In this document: piece after piece, positions 1-7,789 of the stretch
How positions within the stretch are numbered: position 1 is the stretch's first letter
Layout of the letters: every line of letters starts with the position of its first letter
NCBI RefSeq assembly: GCF_040126055.1
Contig: NZ_CP143541.1
Coordinates: forward strand, 620,001 to 684,000
Direction: 5' to 3'
DNA length: 64,000 nt
Origin: Pseudalkalibacillus sp. SCS-8
Lineage (GTDB): Bacteria; Bacillota; Bacilli; Bacillales; Fictibacillaceae
Translations under genes and position numbers: made by a program
The notes under the pieces: model-generated
The model's input: only the letters and a program-made list of their open reading frames with translations
Database searches by the model: none
Told to the model about the DNA's origin: nothing

Positions 1-804
1 ACGCTCGAAAGTGAAGCATTGGTGCGGAGAGCGAAAAGCATGAAAGAGCGTAACGCCGTCATCGTCAATGCACAGGTGAAGGCGAAAATACTCGATAAGA
101 CGACGGTTGATGATACTGAAGAAGTCATCTATTTGATACAACGTTCTTATTTGATCAAACAGACAATGAAATTCTATGTGGAAGAATGTCTTGAAAAGCG
201 GAAAGCGACCATCGGGAACGGTGAGATCACAAGAGACGTTTCCTTGGTCATGGAGGGAAGGGAAAAATCGGATCCTCCATCAATTGAGCGGGACGAAGAA
301 ATCATATCGATGCCGAGGTATCGTTATAATCGATTGGAAGCGGTGAAGTACGCTGAACGTTGGTGGAATTCGCACAACCCAGCCTATCGTCTATTTGAAA
401 ATGATTGTACGAACTTCGTATCTCAATGCATGCATGCAGGAGGAGCACCGATGAGGGGGTACCCGAATCGGTCTAAAGGCTGGTGGTACCGTAGCAATAA
501 TTGGAGTTACAGCTGGGCTGTCGCTAATACACTGCGCTGGCATTTAAGTGGATCAAAGCAAGGGTTGCGTGGCCAGGAAGTGCGATCACCCGAGCAGCTT
601 ATCCCAGGTGATGTCATCTGTTACGATTTCGATGGAGATGGGCGCTGGCAGCATAACACGATTGTCGTAGCCAAGGATGAGATGGGGATGCCGCTGGTGA
701 ACGCCCATACTCATAATAGCAGGATGCGGTATTGGGATTATACAGACTCAACAGCTTATACCCCAAAAATCAAATACAAATTCTTCCGCATTGTGGACGG
801 GTGA
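1..804 (+). CDS. Amidase-domain protein, YhbB-like (5' end outside window)
   Basis: The frame is open from the first base, so the true start probably lies upstream; in-frame TTG (19) and GTG (22) codons are alternatives. The 267 visible residues end in an Amidase_6-type domain with the motifs YAERWWNSHNPAY, ENDCTNFVSQCMHAGG and GDVICYDFDGDG followed by a histidine-containing QHNTIVV. This is the usual Cys/His arrangement of the family, which is proposed to act on cell-wall peptides or amides. The N-terminal part is charged and helical. In B. subtilis yhbB lies directly before cspR/trmL, as here, which supports the assignment. The substrate is not known from sequence. Confidence 0.8.
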   Translation, partial: TLESEALVRRAKSMKERNAVIVNAQVKAKILDKTTVDDTEEVIYLIQRSYLIKQTMKFYVEECLEKRKATIGNGEITRDVSLVMEGREKSDPPSIERDEEIISMPRYRYNRLEAVKYAERWWNSHNPAYRLFENDCTNFVSQCMHAGGAPMRGYPNRSKGWWYRSNNWSYSWAVANTLRWHLSGSKQGLRGQEVRSPEQLIPGDVICYDFDGDGRWQHNTIVVAKDEMGMPLVNAHTHNSRMRYWDYTDSTAYTPKIKYKFFRIVDG

Positions 805-811
805 ATTGAGG

Positions 812-872
812 AAGTGTCAGGCACTCTTTATGAAGCCTTGGTAGAGTGGGCTTCATGGGAAGTGCCTGACAC
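812..872. repeat. Hairpin element A with GTGTCAGGCAC arms
   Basis: AGTGTCAGGCACT (813-825) and AGTGCCTGACAC (861-872) are inverted copies. Nested inside is a second inverted pair, ATGAAGCC (830-837) and GGCTTCAT (849-856). The whole segment can fold into one long hairpin. Related elements lie at 907-971 and 6590-6652. Confidence 0.8.
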
Positions 873-906
873 CATTTCAGGAGCGTTGGGAGAGTAAGCG
901 CTGTGG

Positions 907-971
907 CAAGTGTCAGACACTGTTCCGGAAGCCTACATAGAGTAAGCTTCTTTGAAAGTGCCTGGCACTTT
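907..971. repeat. Hairpin element B with GTGTCAGACAC / GTGCCTGGCAC arms
   Basis: AAGTGTCAGACACT (908-921) and AAGTGCCTGGCACTT (956-970) form inverted arms, with GAAGC and AGCTTC (945-950) nested inside. It follows element A in tandem and ends about 60 bases before trmL. There is no useful T-run, so it is not a clear terminator. Confidence 0.75.
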
Positions 972-1032
972 GGGACATGCTATAATGGATGGTGGATTTG
1001 TATTATGATTTAGAAGTTAGAGGTGAATGGTT

Positions 1033-1503
1033 TTGTCGGTACACATCGTTTTGTTTCAACCTGAAATTCCAGCTAATACAGGAAACATTGCAAGGACTTG
1101 TGCGGCTACAGATACGTCGTTACATCTGATCCGTCCTCTAGGGTTTTCAACTGATGATAAGATGTTAAAAAGAGCAGGACTGGATTATTGGGAGCATGTC
1201 AACATATCCTATTATGATTCGATAGATGAGTTCTTCGAGAAGACGGAGGGGGAGTATTTCTACCTGACGAAATACGGTAAGAAGCCTCATACAACATTTG
1301 ATTACAGCAATCCTGAAGAAGATTATTATTTCGTATTCGGTAAGGAGACGACCGGTCTTCCGGATGAAATCATCGAAGCGAACATGGATCGGTGTCTTCG
1401 GATTCCAATGACCGATAATGTGCGTTCATTAAATTTGTCGAATACCGCGGCAATTCTCGTTTACGAGGCGCTGAGACAGCAAGACTTTCTACATTTGGAA
1501 TAG
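1033..1503 (+). CDS. trmL: tRNA (cytidine(34)-2'-O)-methyltransferase TrmL (CspR)
   Basis: The 156-residue protein is a single SPOUT (SpoU) methyltransferase domain. It starts VHIVLFQPEIPANTGNIART and carries the knot motifs GKETTGLPDEI and IPMTDNVRSLNLSNTAA near the C terminus. TrmL methylates the wobble ribose of tRNA-Leu isoacceptors using S-adenosylmethionine. I chose TTG at 1033 because AGAGGTG (1019-1025) then has a 7-base spacing; the ATG at 1027 would be only one base from it. Family members begin at the same point. A perfect palindromic terminator follows. Confidence 0.93.
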   Translation: MSVHIVLFQPEIPANTGNIARTCAATDTSLHLIRPLGFSTDDKMLKRAGLDYWEHVNISYYDSIDEFFEKTEGEYFYLTKYGKKPHTTFDYSNPEEDYYFVFGKETTGLPDEIIEANMDRCLRIPMTDNVRSLNLSNTAAILVYEALRQQDFLHLE

Positions 1504-1518
1504 AACATAAACATACAA

Positions 1519-1552
1519 AAAAACGACTGATTCTCGAGAATCAGTCGTTTTC
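1519..1552. terminator. Perfect-palindrome terminator, bidirectional
   Basis: Bases 1521-1550 form a perfect 15+15 palindrome centred on TCTCGAGA, with A-runs on the left and T-runs on the right. It serves trmL and probably the convergent small gene at 1576-1668. Confidence 0.9.
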
Positions 1553-1575
1553 CGATTGTGGTATGTAAGCCACTG

Positions 1576-1668
1576 TTATTTTCTTGTACCGGGACGATCA
1601 TTGTATCCGGCAGTGAAAATTGCTGTTAAAAAGGCCAAAATAACACCTAAAATGAGGATAAAGCTCAT
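1576..1668 (-). CDS. 30-residue single-pass membrane protein, unknown function
   Basis: A 30-codon frame reads MSFILILGVILAFLTAIFTA followed by GYNDRPGTRK. It consists of one hydrophobic helix (residues 2-20) and a short basic polar tail. On the minus strand it has an excellent ribosome site, AAAGGAGG, seven bases before the ATG, and an extended -10 sequence TGCTATAAT upstream (1713-1721). It ends next to the palindromic terminator at 1519-1552. Complete transcription and translation signals around such a short frame argue that it is real. I do not recognise a named family. Confidence 0.65.
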   Translation of the reverse strand: MSFILILGVILAFLTAIFTAGYNDRPGTRK

Positions 1669-1712
1669 ATGACATCCTCCTTTAAAGCATAGTATATCCA
1701 TTCATACATACC

Positions 1713-1721
1713 ATTATAGCA
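1713..1721 (-). promoter_or_regulatory. Extended -10 promoter for the 30-residue protein
   Basis: On the minus strand the sequence reads TGCTATAAT, a consensus -10 hexamer with the TGN extension, about 45 bases before the start codon. No good -35 hexamer is visible, which extended -10 promoters do not need. Confidence 0.5.
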
Positions 1722-1804
1722 AATCATACAAAAATGTGTATGAAAAACTGTGACAAAAATGTAATAATAGACAAATAAACACTAAGAATTGGGAGTTTGT
1801 CATC

Positions 1805-2368
1805 TTGGGGAAAAATACATATTTGACTGGCTATTTTCCGTTGTTTTCGATTATCTTGTTCAGTTCGTCTTTTGGATTTTATACGGAAGTCTATCTCGTT
1901 GAGCAGTTAGAAAGACTTGGGATCTATCGTGGTATGACGGAGCTTTTTTCTGTCATACAAATACAGCTGGCTCTATGGTTCGTCTGTACATTGTTGTTTT
2001 TCATGTTGTTCGCTGCCTTGAAATTGATTTCAGACACGCTGATTGAATTGTCGTTATACTTCTTTTCCAAAGAGAGCGAGGGGGAGACACTTCAGAGGGT
2101 CCGTTCAGGCAGTTGGATTTTCCTGATCGGAAGCCTTTGTTCAATCATCGTTGTGAAATCAAGCTTCCTTTTACCGTTCATCTTTTTATTATCCTGTTTT
2201 GTCTATTTCTTCTACTTCGTATTCAAAGCTAGTGAAACATTAAGTACTGCTGGAATGTTCGGCTTGATCTTCATGCACATCCTCTTTTGGATTTGCTTTT
2301 TCATCGGTGTATCCTATGCCGTTTTGAAAGTATATAAAGCCTTCATGTCTGGAATCATGCCGACCTGA
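1805..2368 (+). CDS. DUF5366-like (YufS-like) integral membrane protein
   Basis: A 187-residue protein with about five hydrophobic segments (near residues 8-26, 52-75, 103-122, 124-142 and 150-175) joined by short loops. The N terminus KNTYLTGYFPLFSIILFSSS and the segment ALKLISDTLIELSLYFFSKE resemble the uncharacterised DUF5366 family, to my recollection. It starts with TTG at 1805 after GGGAG (1791-1795). No enzymatic motif is visible and the function is unknown. It stands alone, convergent with pbpD across a shared terminator. Confidence 0.7.
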   Translation: MGKNTYLTGYFPLFSIILFSSSFGFYTEVYLVEQLERLGIYRGMTELFSVIQIQLALWFVCTLLFFMLFAALKLISDTLIELSLYFFSKESEGETLQRVRSGSWIFLIGSLCSIIVVKSSFLLPFIFLLSCFVYFFYFVFKASETLSTAGMFGLIFMHILFWICFFIGVSYAVLKVYKAFMSGIMPT

Positions 2369-2374
2369 AACATA

Positions 2375-2408
2375 CAAAAAAGAGACGCCTTACGAGGCGT
2401 CCTTTTTG
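2375..2408. terminator. Bidirectional terminator between the DUF5366 gene and pbpD
   Basis: GACGCCT, a TACG loop and AGGCGTC form a 7-bp stem flanked by A6 on the left and T5 on the right. It can end transcription from both sides. Confidence 0.85.
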
Positions 2409-4268
2409 TTAGGGCTGCGCTTTTTGCATGATATCCTTCCAAATTTTCAAATGCAGGAGTTGACTGGCTTGGATAGGGGCTGGTTTGTCCTTGCCCATCC
2501 AAATACCTGCTGTGTAGCGGTCTGTTATGCCGACAAACCATAAATCTTTGATTGCATTCGACGTACCTGTCTTTCCGCCAATATATGGCGTTGGTAAAGT
2601 GGCTACTCGACCGGTACCGTTCGTCATCACATAATTTAAAAGGGTACGCATTTTGATATTCGTATTTTTCGACCAGACACGTGTAGGTTTGTCTTCCCAT
2701 TCATAAAGGATTTCACCTTTATGGGAAAGAACGCGTTTAATCGCTCTCGATGGCTGGTAATTCCCATTATTACTGAATGTTGTATAAGCATTGGTCAGCT
2801 CTAAAGGTGTCATACCATAATCGAAGCCTCCTAAAACCGATGGGAGGTGGCGATCATTGTCAGACACTTTCTGAAACGAGAAAGGTTTGAGATATTCAAA
2901 TGCTTTATCAATCCCGATCTGCGATGTAAGGCGAACGGCTGCCGTATTGATGGATTTGCCGATCGCACTCTTCATGGAAACGGTATTGAAGATTGCATTC
3001 CCGTAATTTTGTGGACAGTAGTCCTGTTTACAAAGCGGGGATGCATTCACCGGAACACTGATGGATGAACCTGTCACTTCTAGATAAGGAGCAAATGAAA
3101 GTAATGGCTTGATCGTGGATCCTGGTTGACGATATGCCTGGTAGGCACGATTGAACTCATTGGCTTTCATCTGTTTTCCACCAATAAGCGCTTTGATCTT
3201 ATGATGATTATGATCGATGATGACGAATGCCCCTTCAACTTTATGAGGGATTCGTTGGATATTCTTCTGTGCATGTTTTTGAAGATCGGTATCTAAAAAC
3301 GTTTCGATTTTGACTCCCTTATCGTAAATCAAGTTATAGACGACTTCATTCAGCTGAGCGTGAATGTTCTCTTTTTCTTCAGCAGTTGCAGCCTTCGCTA
3401 TTTTTTCATCAAAGCCATCCCTCACCTTCACTAGTTCTTTTAGTTCGTGGATGACGTATGAGGTATAGTCTGGATATAACTGTTTCGTTCGTGTCACTTT
3501 TAACCGGATAGGCTTGGCTTTTGCCTTGTCGAATTCCGCTTGTGTTATGTATTGGTTATCAAGCATTTTTTTAAGAACATACTGCTGGCGTTTTTGTGCA
3601 GTGTCCATGTTTTTGATTGGATCATATTTGTTCGGGCTGTTTGGAATTCCGCACAATAGTGCGATTTCAGCCAGCGTCAGATCGGAAACTGATTTTCCAA
3701 AATAAAACTGGCTCGCCGTTTCGATCCCATAGACGCCATTTCCAAAATAAATGGCATTGCTATATAGCTCCAGTATCTTTTCCTTAGAGAACTCTTTCTC
3801 AAGCTGGTATGAAAAGAGCGCTTCATTCAGCTTCCGTTTATACGTCTTTTCATGGTTCAAAAATAAGTTTCGGGCCAGTTGCTGGGTGATGGTACTCCCA
3901 CCTTGTTCAGTGGATTGGGACCGTGCATTCACAAGGAAAGCACGAATGATAGCAGAACCATCAATACCTGTATGTTCAAAGAAATGATTATCCTCTGCTG
4001 CGACAAACGCATGGATAACAGAAGGGGGCAATTGTTCAAAGGTTATATAAGTGCGGTGTTCAGTTCCGTGTAACGTTTGAATCTTTTTCCCATTTTCGTC
4101 ATGGATCGTTGAACTTTGGACGAGCTCGTAAGTATCAAGGGTCACTTGCTTTTCGATCAATTCAGAAGGCGTCTGTACCTGTTGGATATCCGCCCAGACA
4201 TTGTCAGCAAGAAAACAAATCGCCAACAGCATTGCGGCTGAAATGATAAAACCTGTAATCAGTTTCAA
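2409..4268 (-). CDS. pbpD: Class A penicillin-binding protein, PBP4-like
   Basis: This 619-residue bifunctional peptidoglycan synthase has an N-terminal signal anchor (residues 5-25). The glycosyltransferase domain has EDNHFFEHTGID, GGSTITQQLARNLF and YSNAIYFGNGVYGIETAS. The transpeptidase domain has the active-site STIK in YRQPGSTIKPLL, the SIN triad element and GGKTGTS. It polymerises and cross-links glycan strands outside the membrane. The length and several segments, such as FNRAYQAYRQPGS and CPQNYGN, match B. subtilis PbpD (624 aa) more closely than PbpF or PbpG as I remember them. The start is TTG at 4268 after AAGGATAGG. It is divergent from prkA. Confidence 0.9.
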   Translation of the reverse strand: MKLITGFIISAAMLLAICFLADNVWADIQQVQTPSELIEKQVTLDTYELVQSSTIHDENGKKIQTLHGTEHRTYITFEQLPPSVIHAFVAAEDNHFFEHTGIDGSAIIRAFLVNARSQSTEQGGSTITQQLARNLFLNHEKTYKRKLNEALFSYQLEKEFSKEKILELYSNAIYFGNGVYGIETASQFYFGKSVSDLTLAEIALLCGIPNSPNKYDPIKNMDTAQKRQQYVLKKMLDNQYITQAEFDKAKAKPIRLKVTRTKQLYPDYTSYVIHELKELVKVRDGFDEKIAKAATAEEKENIHAQLNEVVYNLIYDKGVKIETFLDTDLQKHAQKNIQRIPHKVEGAFVIIDHNHHKIKALIGGKQMKANEFNRAYQAYRQPGSTIKPLLSFAPYLEVTGSSISVPVNASPLCKQDYCPQNYGNAIFNTVSMKSAIGKSINTAAVRLTSQIGIDKAFEYLKPFSFQKVSDNDRHLPSVLGGFDYGMTPLELTNAYTTFSNNGNYQPSRAIKRVLSHKGEILYEWEDKPTRVWSKNTNIKMRTLLNYVMTNGTGRVATLPTPYIGGKTGTSNAIKDLWFVGITDRYTAGIWMGKDKPAPIQASQLLHLKIWKDIMQKAQP

Positions 4269-4302
4269 AATAAATCCTATCCTTATGTAATCTTCTGTGT
4301 TT

Positions 4303-4503
4303 GCACTTTCAGTATAAGTGCGACTAGGATTCGGACTTCGCTTTCGCTTGTCTTCATCAAGTCTTCTTTACACTTCCAGTATAAGTGCGACTAGGATTCA
4401 GACTTCGCTTTCGCTTGTCTTCATCAAGTCTTCTTTACACTTCCAGTATAAGTGCGACTAAAGTTCAGACTTCGCTTTGCTTGTCTTCACTAAGTCTTCT
4501 TTA
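4303..4503. repeat. Three tandem copies of a 67-bp repeat
   Basis: The word CAGTATAAGTGCGACTA recurs at 4310, 4377 and 4444, an exact 67-bp period. Copies 1 and 2 are nearly identical; copy 3 has a few substitutions and a one-base deletion. Each unit holds the weak inverted pair AGACTT / AAGTCT. The array fills most of the 340-base divergent gap between pbpD and prkA and stops about 40 bases before the prkA promoter. The period is not a multiple of three and no reading frame crosses it. Confidence 0.95.
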
Positions 4504-4543
4504 TTTTACCATGTTTGTGAGTGTTTGGGTTTAAAAGAACATC

Positions 4544-4572
4544 GAATGTTACGGAATGTCCGAGCATACGAT
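4544..4572 (+). promoter_or_regulatory. Sigma-E-like promoter of prkA
   Basis: GAATGTT (4544-4550), 14 bases, then CATACGAT (4565-4572) fits the sporulation sigma-E pattern GMATATT-N14-CATACANT with two mismatches. Transcription would begin near 4579, which places the in-frame ATG at 4556 upstream of the transcript and supports ATG 4610. Confidence 0.65.
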
Positions 4573-4609
4573 GTATTACATGTACGATTATTCCTTGGAG
4601 GGGGTACTC

Positions 4610-6505
4610 ATGGATATTTTAGGTAAATTGCAACGGCATAGGGAAGAAGAAAAAAGATTGGCTTGGGAAGGTACCTTCGCTGAATATTTGGAGATTTTAC
4701 GAGAGCGTCCTGAAGTTGCTCAGTCTGCCCATTCTCGTGTATATAATATGATTAAAAGTCACGGAATTGATGAAGTGAATGGTAAGAAACGATTCAACTT
4801 CTTTTCAAATCAGATTTTCGGGCTAGAAGATGCAGTGGAGCGGCTTGTAGAAGAATACTTCCATCCATCAGCTAAACGTCTTGATGTACGGAAGCGGATC
4901 CTTTTATTGATGGGACCGGTCAGTGGAGGTAAATCTACAATCGTAACGATGCTGAAAAGAGGTTTAGAGGAGTATTCGAAGACGGACGAAGGTGCGGTAT
5001 ACGCTATTAAAGGATGCCCAATGCATGAAGATCCATTGCATTTGATTCCGCATCACATCAGAGAGGATTTCTATAATGATTATGGAATCCGGGTGGAAGG
5101 CTCGTTATCCCCATTGAATATGATGCGTCTCGAACAAGAGTACGATGGACGTATTGAAGATGTCATGATTGAGCGTATCTTTTTCAGTGAGGATAAACGA
5201 ACGGGTATTGGTACGTTCAGCCCATCCGATCCGAAGTCGCAGGATATTGCGGATTTGACGGGAAGCATCGACTTCTCGACAATCGCCGAATTCGGCTCTG
5301 AATCGGATCCGCGTGCTTATCGTTTTGACGGAGAACTGAATAAGGCGAATCGTGGGATGATGGAGTTCCAGGAAATGCTGAAGTGTGATGAAAAATTCCT
5401 ATGGCATTTACTTTCGTTGACGCAGGAAGGGAACTTCAAGGCTGGAAGGTTTGCTTTAATCAGTGCGGATGAGTTGATTGTTGCTCATACGAACGAAGCT
5501 GAGTACAAATCTTTCATTTCGAATAAAAAGAATGAGGCACTGCATTCAAGGATCATTGTCATGCCGATCCCTTACAACCTAAAAGTTTCTGAAGAAGAGA
5601 AAATTTATGAGAAGATGATCAAGGACAGTGACATTGGAGATATCCATGTTGCGCCACATGCATTGCGGGTCGCTGCAATCTTCTCCGTATTGACGAGATT
5701 GAAGGAATCCTCGAAGCAAGGCGTCGATGTGGTTAAGAAGATGCGCCTATACGATGGAGAGAATGTCGAAGGCTTCAATACAGCGGATGTAGAGGAAATG
5801 AAGAAGGAATTCAACGATGAAGGGATGAGCGGGATTGATCCGCGTTATGTCATCAACCGGATTTCATCTGCCATCATCCGTAAAGAAGTTCCAGCCATCA
5901 GTCCGCTTGACGTCTTGCGGTCATTGAAGGACGGTCTGGACCAACACGCTTCCATTTCGAAGGAAGATCGTGACAAGTACATTAATTTCATCTCAATTGC
6001 TCGAAAAGAATACGATGATATTGCGAAGAAGGAAGTTCAGAAGGCATTCGTGTATTCGTATGAAGAGTCGGCGAAAACATTGATGGACAATTATCTGGAT
6101 AATGTTGAAGCTTATTGTAACAAGAACAAACTACGCGATCCGCTTACAGGTGACGAAATGAACCCAGATGAAAAACTGATGCGTTCGATCGAGGAGCAAA
6201 TCGGAATTTCTGAGAATGCGAAGAAAGCCTTCCGTGAAGAAATCCTTATCCGTATTTCGGCGTATGCCCGTAAAGGGAAGAAGTTTGATTATAATTCACA
6301 TGAGCGGTTGCGCGAAGCGATTCAGAAGAAGTTGTTCGCTGACTTGAAGGATGTTGTCAAGATTACGACTTCTACGAAGACGCCAGACGAGTCCCAGCTT
6401 AAGAAGGTGAATGAGGTCATCGCCCGCTTGATCGATGAGCATGGCTATAACTCGATTTCGGCAAACGAGCTGCTCCGTTATGTCGGCAGTCTGCTCAACC
6501 GTTGA
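4610..6505 (+). CDS. prkA: PrkA serine protein kinase / AAA+ protein
   Basis: The 631-residue protein has an N-terminal AAA+ domain with the P-loop GPVSGGKSTI (near residue 105) and a C-terminal PrkA domain. The start is ATG 4610, preceded by GGAGGGGG, and gives the family's normal length; an ATG 54 bases upstream lies before the predicted transcription start. PrkA is a sporulation-linked AAA+ protein reported to have kinase and/or protease activity. It is functionally tied to YhbH/YeaH and SpoVR/YcgB, both of which also lie in this window. It is transcribed alone from a sigma-E-like promoter and followed by a strong terminator. Confidence 0.95.
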   Translation: MDILGKLQRHREEEKRLAWEGTFAEYLEILRERPEVAQSAHSRVYNMIKSHGIDEVNGKKRFNFFSNQIFGLEDAVERLVEEYFHPSAKRLDVRKRILLLMGPVSGGKSTIVTMLKRGLEEYSKTDEGAVYAIKGCPMHEDPLHLIPHHIREDFYNDYGIRVEGSLSPLNMMRLEQEYDGRIEDVMIERIFFSEDKRTGIGTFSPSDPKSQDIADLTGSIDFSTIAEFGSESDPRAYRFDGELNKANRGMMEFQEMLKCDEKFLWHLLSLTQEGNFKAGRFALISADELIVAHTNEAEYKSFISNKKNEALHSRIIVMPIPYNLKVSEEEKIYEKMIKDSDIGDIHVAPHALRVAAIFSVLTRLKESSKQGVDVVKKMRLYDGENVEGFNTADVEEMKKEFNDEGMSGIDPRYVINRISSAIIRKEVPAISPLDVLRSLKDGLDQHASISKEDRDKYINFISIARKEYDDIAKKEVQKAFVYSYEESAKTLMDNYLDNVEAYCNKNKLRDPLTGDEMNPDEKLMRSIEEQIGISENAKKAFREEILIRISAYARKGKKFDYNSHERLREAIQKKLFADLKDVVKITTSTKTPDESQLKKVNEVIARLIDEHGYNSISANELLRYVGSLLNR

Positions 6506-6526
6506 TCCAAAATCATTAGAAACAAA

Positions 6527-6561
6527 CAAAACAAGGCGTCCTCCAACGCCTTGTTTTTTGT
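6527..6561 (+). terminator. Terminator of prkA
   Basis: ACAAGGCGT and ACGCCTTGT form a 9-bp perfect stem with a 6-base loop, followed by T6. Confidence 0.9.
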
Positions 6562-6589
6562 GGTTCCAAACGTAATGAACTGCTTACTG

Positions 6590-6652
6590 AAGTGCCTGAC
6601 ACTTCCGCAGAGTGTTGATATACGGCGCTCGGGAAGAAGTGTCAGGCACTTT
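6590..6652. repeat. Hairpin element C with AAGTGCCTGACACTT arms
   Basis: AAGTGCCTGACACTT (6590-6604) and AAGTGTCAGGCACTT (6637-6651) are perfect 15-bp inverted repeats, with CTTCC / GGAAG continuing inward. The arm sequence is the same as in elements A and B, but the loop is unrelated. Confidence 0.9.
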
Positions 6653-6671
6653 GTAACAAAAGTTTAACTGC

Positions 6672-6699
6672 TTGTATACTTGCGGGGAAATTGTATAAA
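6672..6699 (+). promoter_or_regulatory. Probable sigma-A promoter of the signal peptidase gene
   Basis: TTGTAT (6672-6677), a 16-base spacer and TATAAA (6694-6699) lie about 45 bases before the start codon. Confidence 0.5.
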
Positions 6700-6740
6700 A
6701 TGGTAGATTAAACATAACAAAGAAGAAAAAGGGTGTGTAA

Positions 6741-7301
6741 GTGTACATGGCCAAAACGAAGAACAGCTTTTTGGAATGGGTGAAAGCAATCGGAATTGCT
6801 TTGCTCATTGCATTCGTTGTACGGCATTTTCTCTTTACGAACTATGTCGTCTACGGTGAATCAATGATGCCCACGATTCAAGAAGGGAATCGTTTAATCG
6901 TAAATAAAATCAACTATGACATTTCTAAGCCGAATCGTTTTGATTTGATTGTATTCAGAGCGAATGAGGAAGAGGATTACATCAAGCGGATCATCGGTCT
7001 TCCGGGGGATAAGGTCGAGTACCGGGATGATAAGCTCTTTATCAATGGAGAGCCTGTCCCTGAGCCTTACCTTGAGCGTTTCCGAGATGAGCTGCAGCAG
7101 GGCTCCCAATTGACCGGAGACTTTACTTTGAAGGATATAACGAAGAAAGAGAGAGTTCCTGAGGGAACGGTATTCGTTCTCGGGGATAACCGTCTTCACA
7201 GTATCGACAGCCGTCACATCGGCTTTGTACCATTTGAAAATATCGTAGGTGAAGTGAACCTGCGCTATTGGCCAGTATCTGAGTTCAAAGTCATCCAGTG
7301 A
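6741..7301 (+). CDS. Type I signal peptidase
   Basis: The 186-residue protein has one N-terminal membrane anchor (about residues 12-32) and the S26 peptidase boxes: YGESMMPTI with the nucleophile serine, DYIKRIIGLPGDKVEY with the general-base lysine, then GDNRLHSIDSRHIG near the C terminus. It cleaves signal peptides of secreted pre-proteins on the outer face of the membrane. The length fits the single-anchor Sip (SipS/T/V) type of Bacillus. GTG 6741 has a better distance to the AGGGTG ribosome site; ATG 6747 is a possible start two codons later. The short hydrophilic gene downstream may be co-transcribed. Confidence 0.93.
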   Translation: MYMAKTKNSFLEWVKAIGIALLIAFVVRHFLFTNYVVYGESMMPTIQEGNRLIVNKINYDISKPNRFDLIVFRANEEEDYIKRIIGLPGDKVEYRDDKLFINGEPVPEPYLERFRDELQQGSQLTGDFTLKDITKKERVPEGTVFVLGDNRLHSIDSRHIGFVPFENIVGEVNLRYWPVSEFKVIQ

Positions 7302-7355
7302 TGTTTACGACTCACAATTTCTGGGTAAGACTACTTTCAGAAAGGGTGGTTACCA

Positions 7356-7535
7356 ATGGCTAAAGGTAAAAATGCCGATCCAAAGAACAGTTCAATGGTA
7401 AGCAATGAAAAGGAACTGAAAGAACATAGCAAGGTTATGGAAAATGTATCTCCCAACGAAGATGTGAAGAAAAGCGGAAAAGTACCGGACCCTGTCCAGC
7501 ATGAACGTGAAGAAGACGATAAAGATAACGAATAA
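7356..7535 (+). CDS. 59-residue hydrophilic protein, unknown function
   Basis: A 59-codon frame starts MAKGKNADPKNSSMVSNEKE and ends with an acidic tail (EREEDDKDNE). It has a ribosome site, AAAGGGTGG, before the ATG and its own terminator directly after the stop. The protein is rich in Lys, Glu, Asp and Asn, with no hydrophobic core and no Cys, and is probably disordered. Its composition resembles minor small acid-soluble spore proteins, but I cannot match it to a named Ssp family. It follows the signal peptidase gene by 54 bases and precedes the sporulation gene yhbH. Confidence 0.7.
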   Translation: MAKGKNADPKNSSMVSNEKELKEHSKVMENVSPNEDVKKSGKVPDPVQHEREEDDKDNE

Positions 7536-7546
7536 TGATACAGAAG

Positions 7547-7580
7547 GAAGCTTGCTACCAAGGGCAGGCTTCTTTTTTTT
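7547..7580 (+). terminator. Terminator after the 59-residue protein gene
   Basis: GAAGCTTGC and GCAGGCTTC pair with one G-T wobble around an 8-base loop and are followed by a run of T. Confidence 0.85.
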
Positions 7581-7789
7581 ACCTAATTGTCCCGTTAATG
7601 AACAGGTTAATTGGTTGTCCCCTCCTATATCAAGAAATCAATCACAGTGATAGTGCGGAATTTGCAGACAAGCATCTTTTTGTTCGAATTTATTAGCAAT
7701 TCTGAACATTTACTGCATAGGATAAAGTAATCCCCAAAAGTAAACGTGCTCTACTACTGAAGGGGAAATCAAATAAGGAGGGGAACACA

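Noticed and set aside
2847..4073. Several open frames opposite pbpD
   Set aside because: They are antisense shadows of a gene with all penicillin-binding protein motifs and have no ribosome sites.
4556..4609. Earlier in-frame ATG for prkA
   Set aside because: It precedes the predicted transcription start, has no ribosome site, and would exceed the family length by 18 residues.
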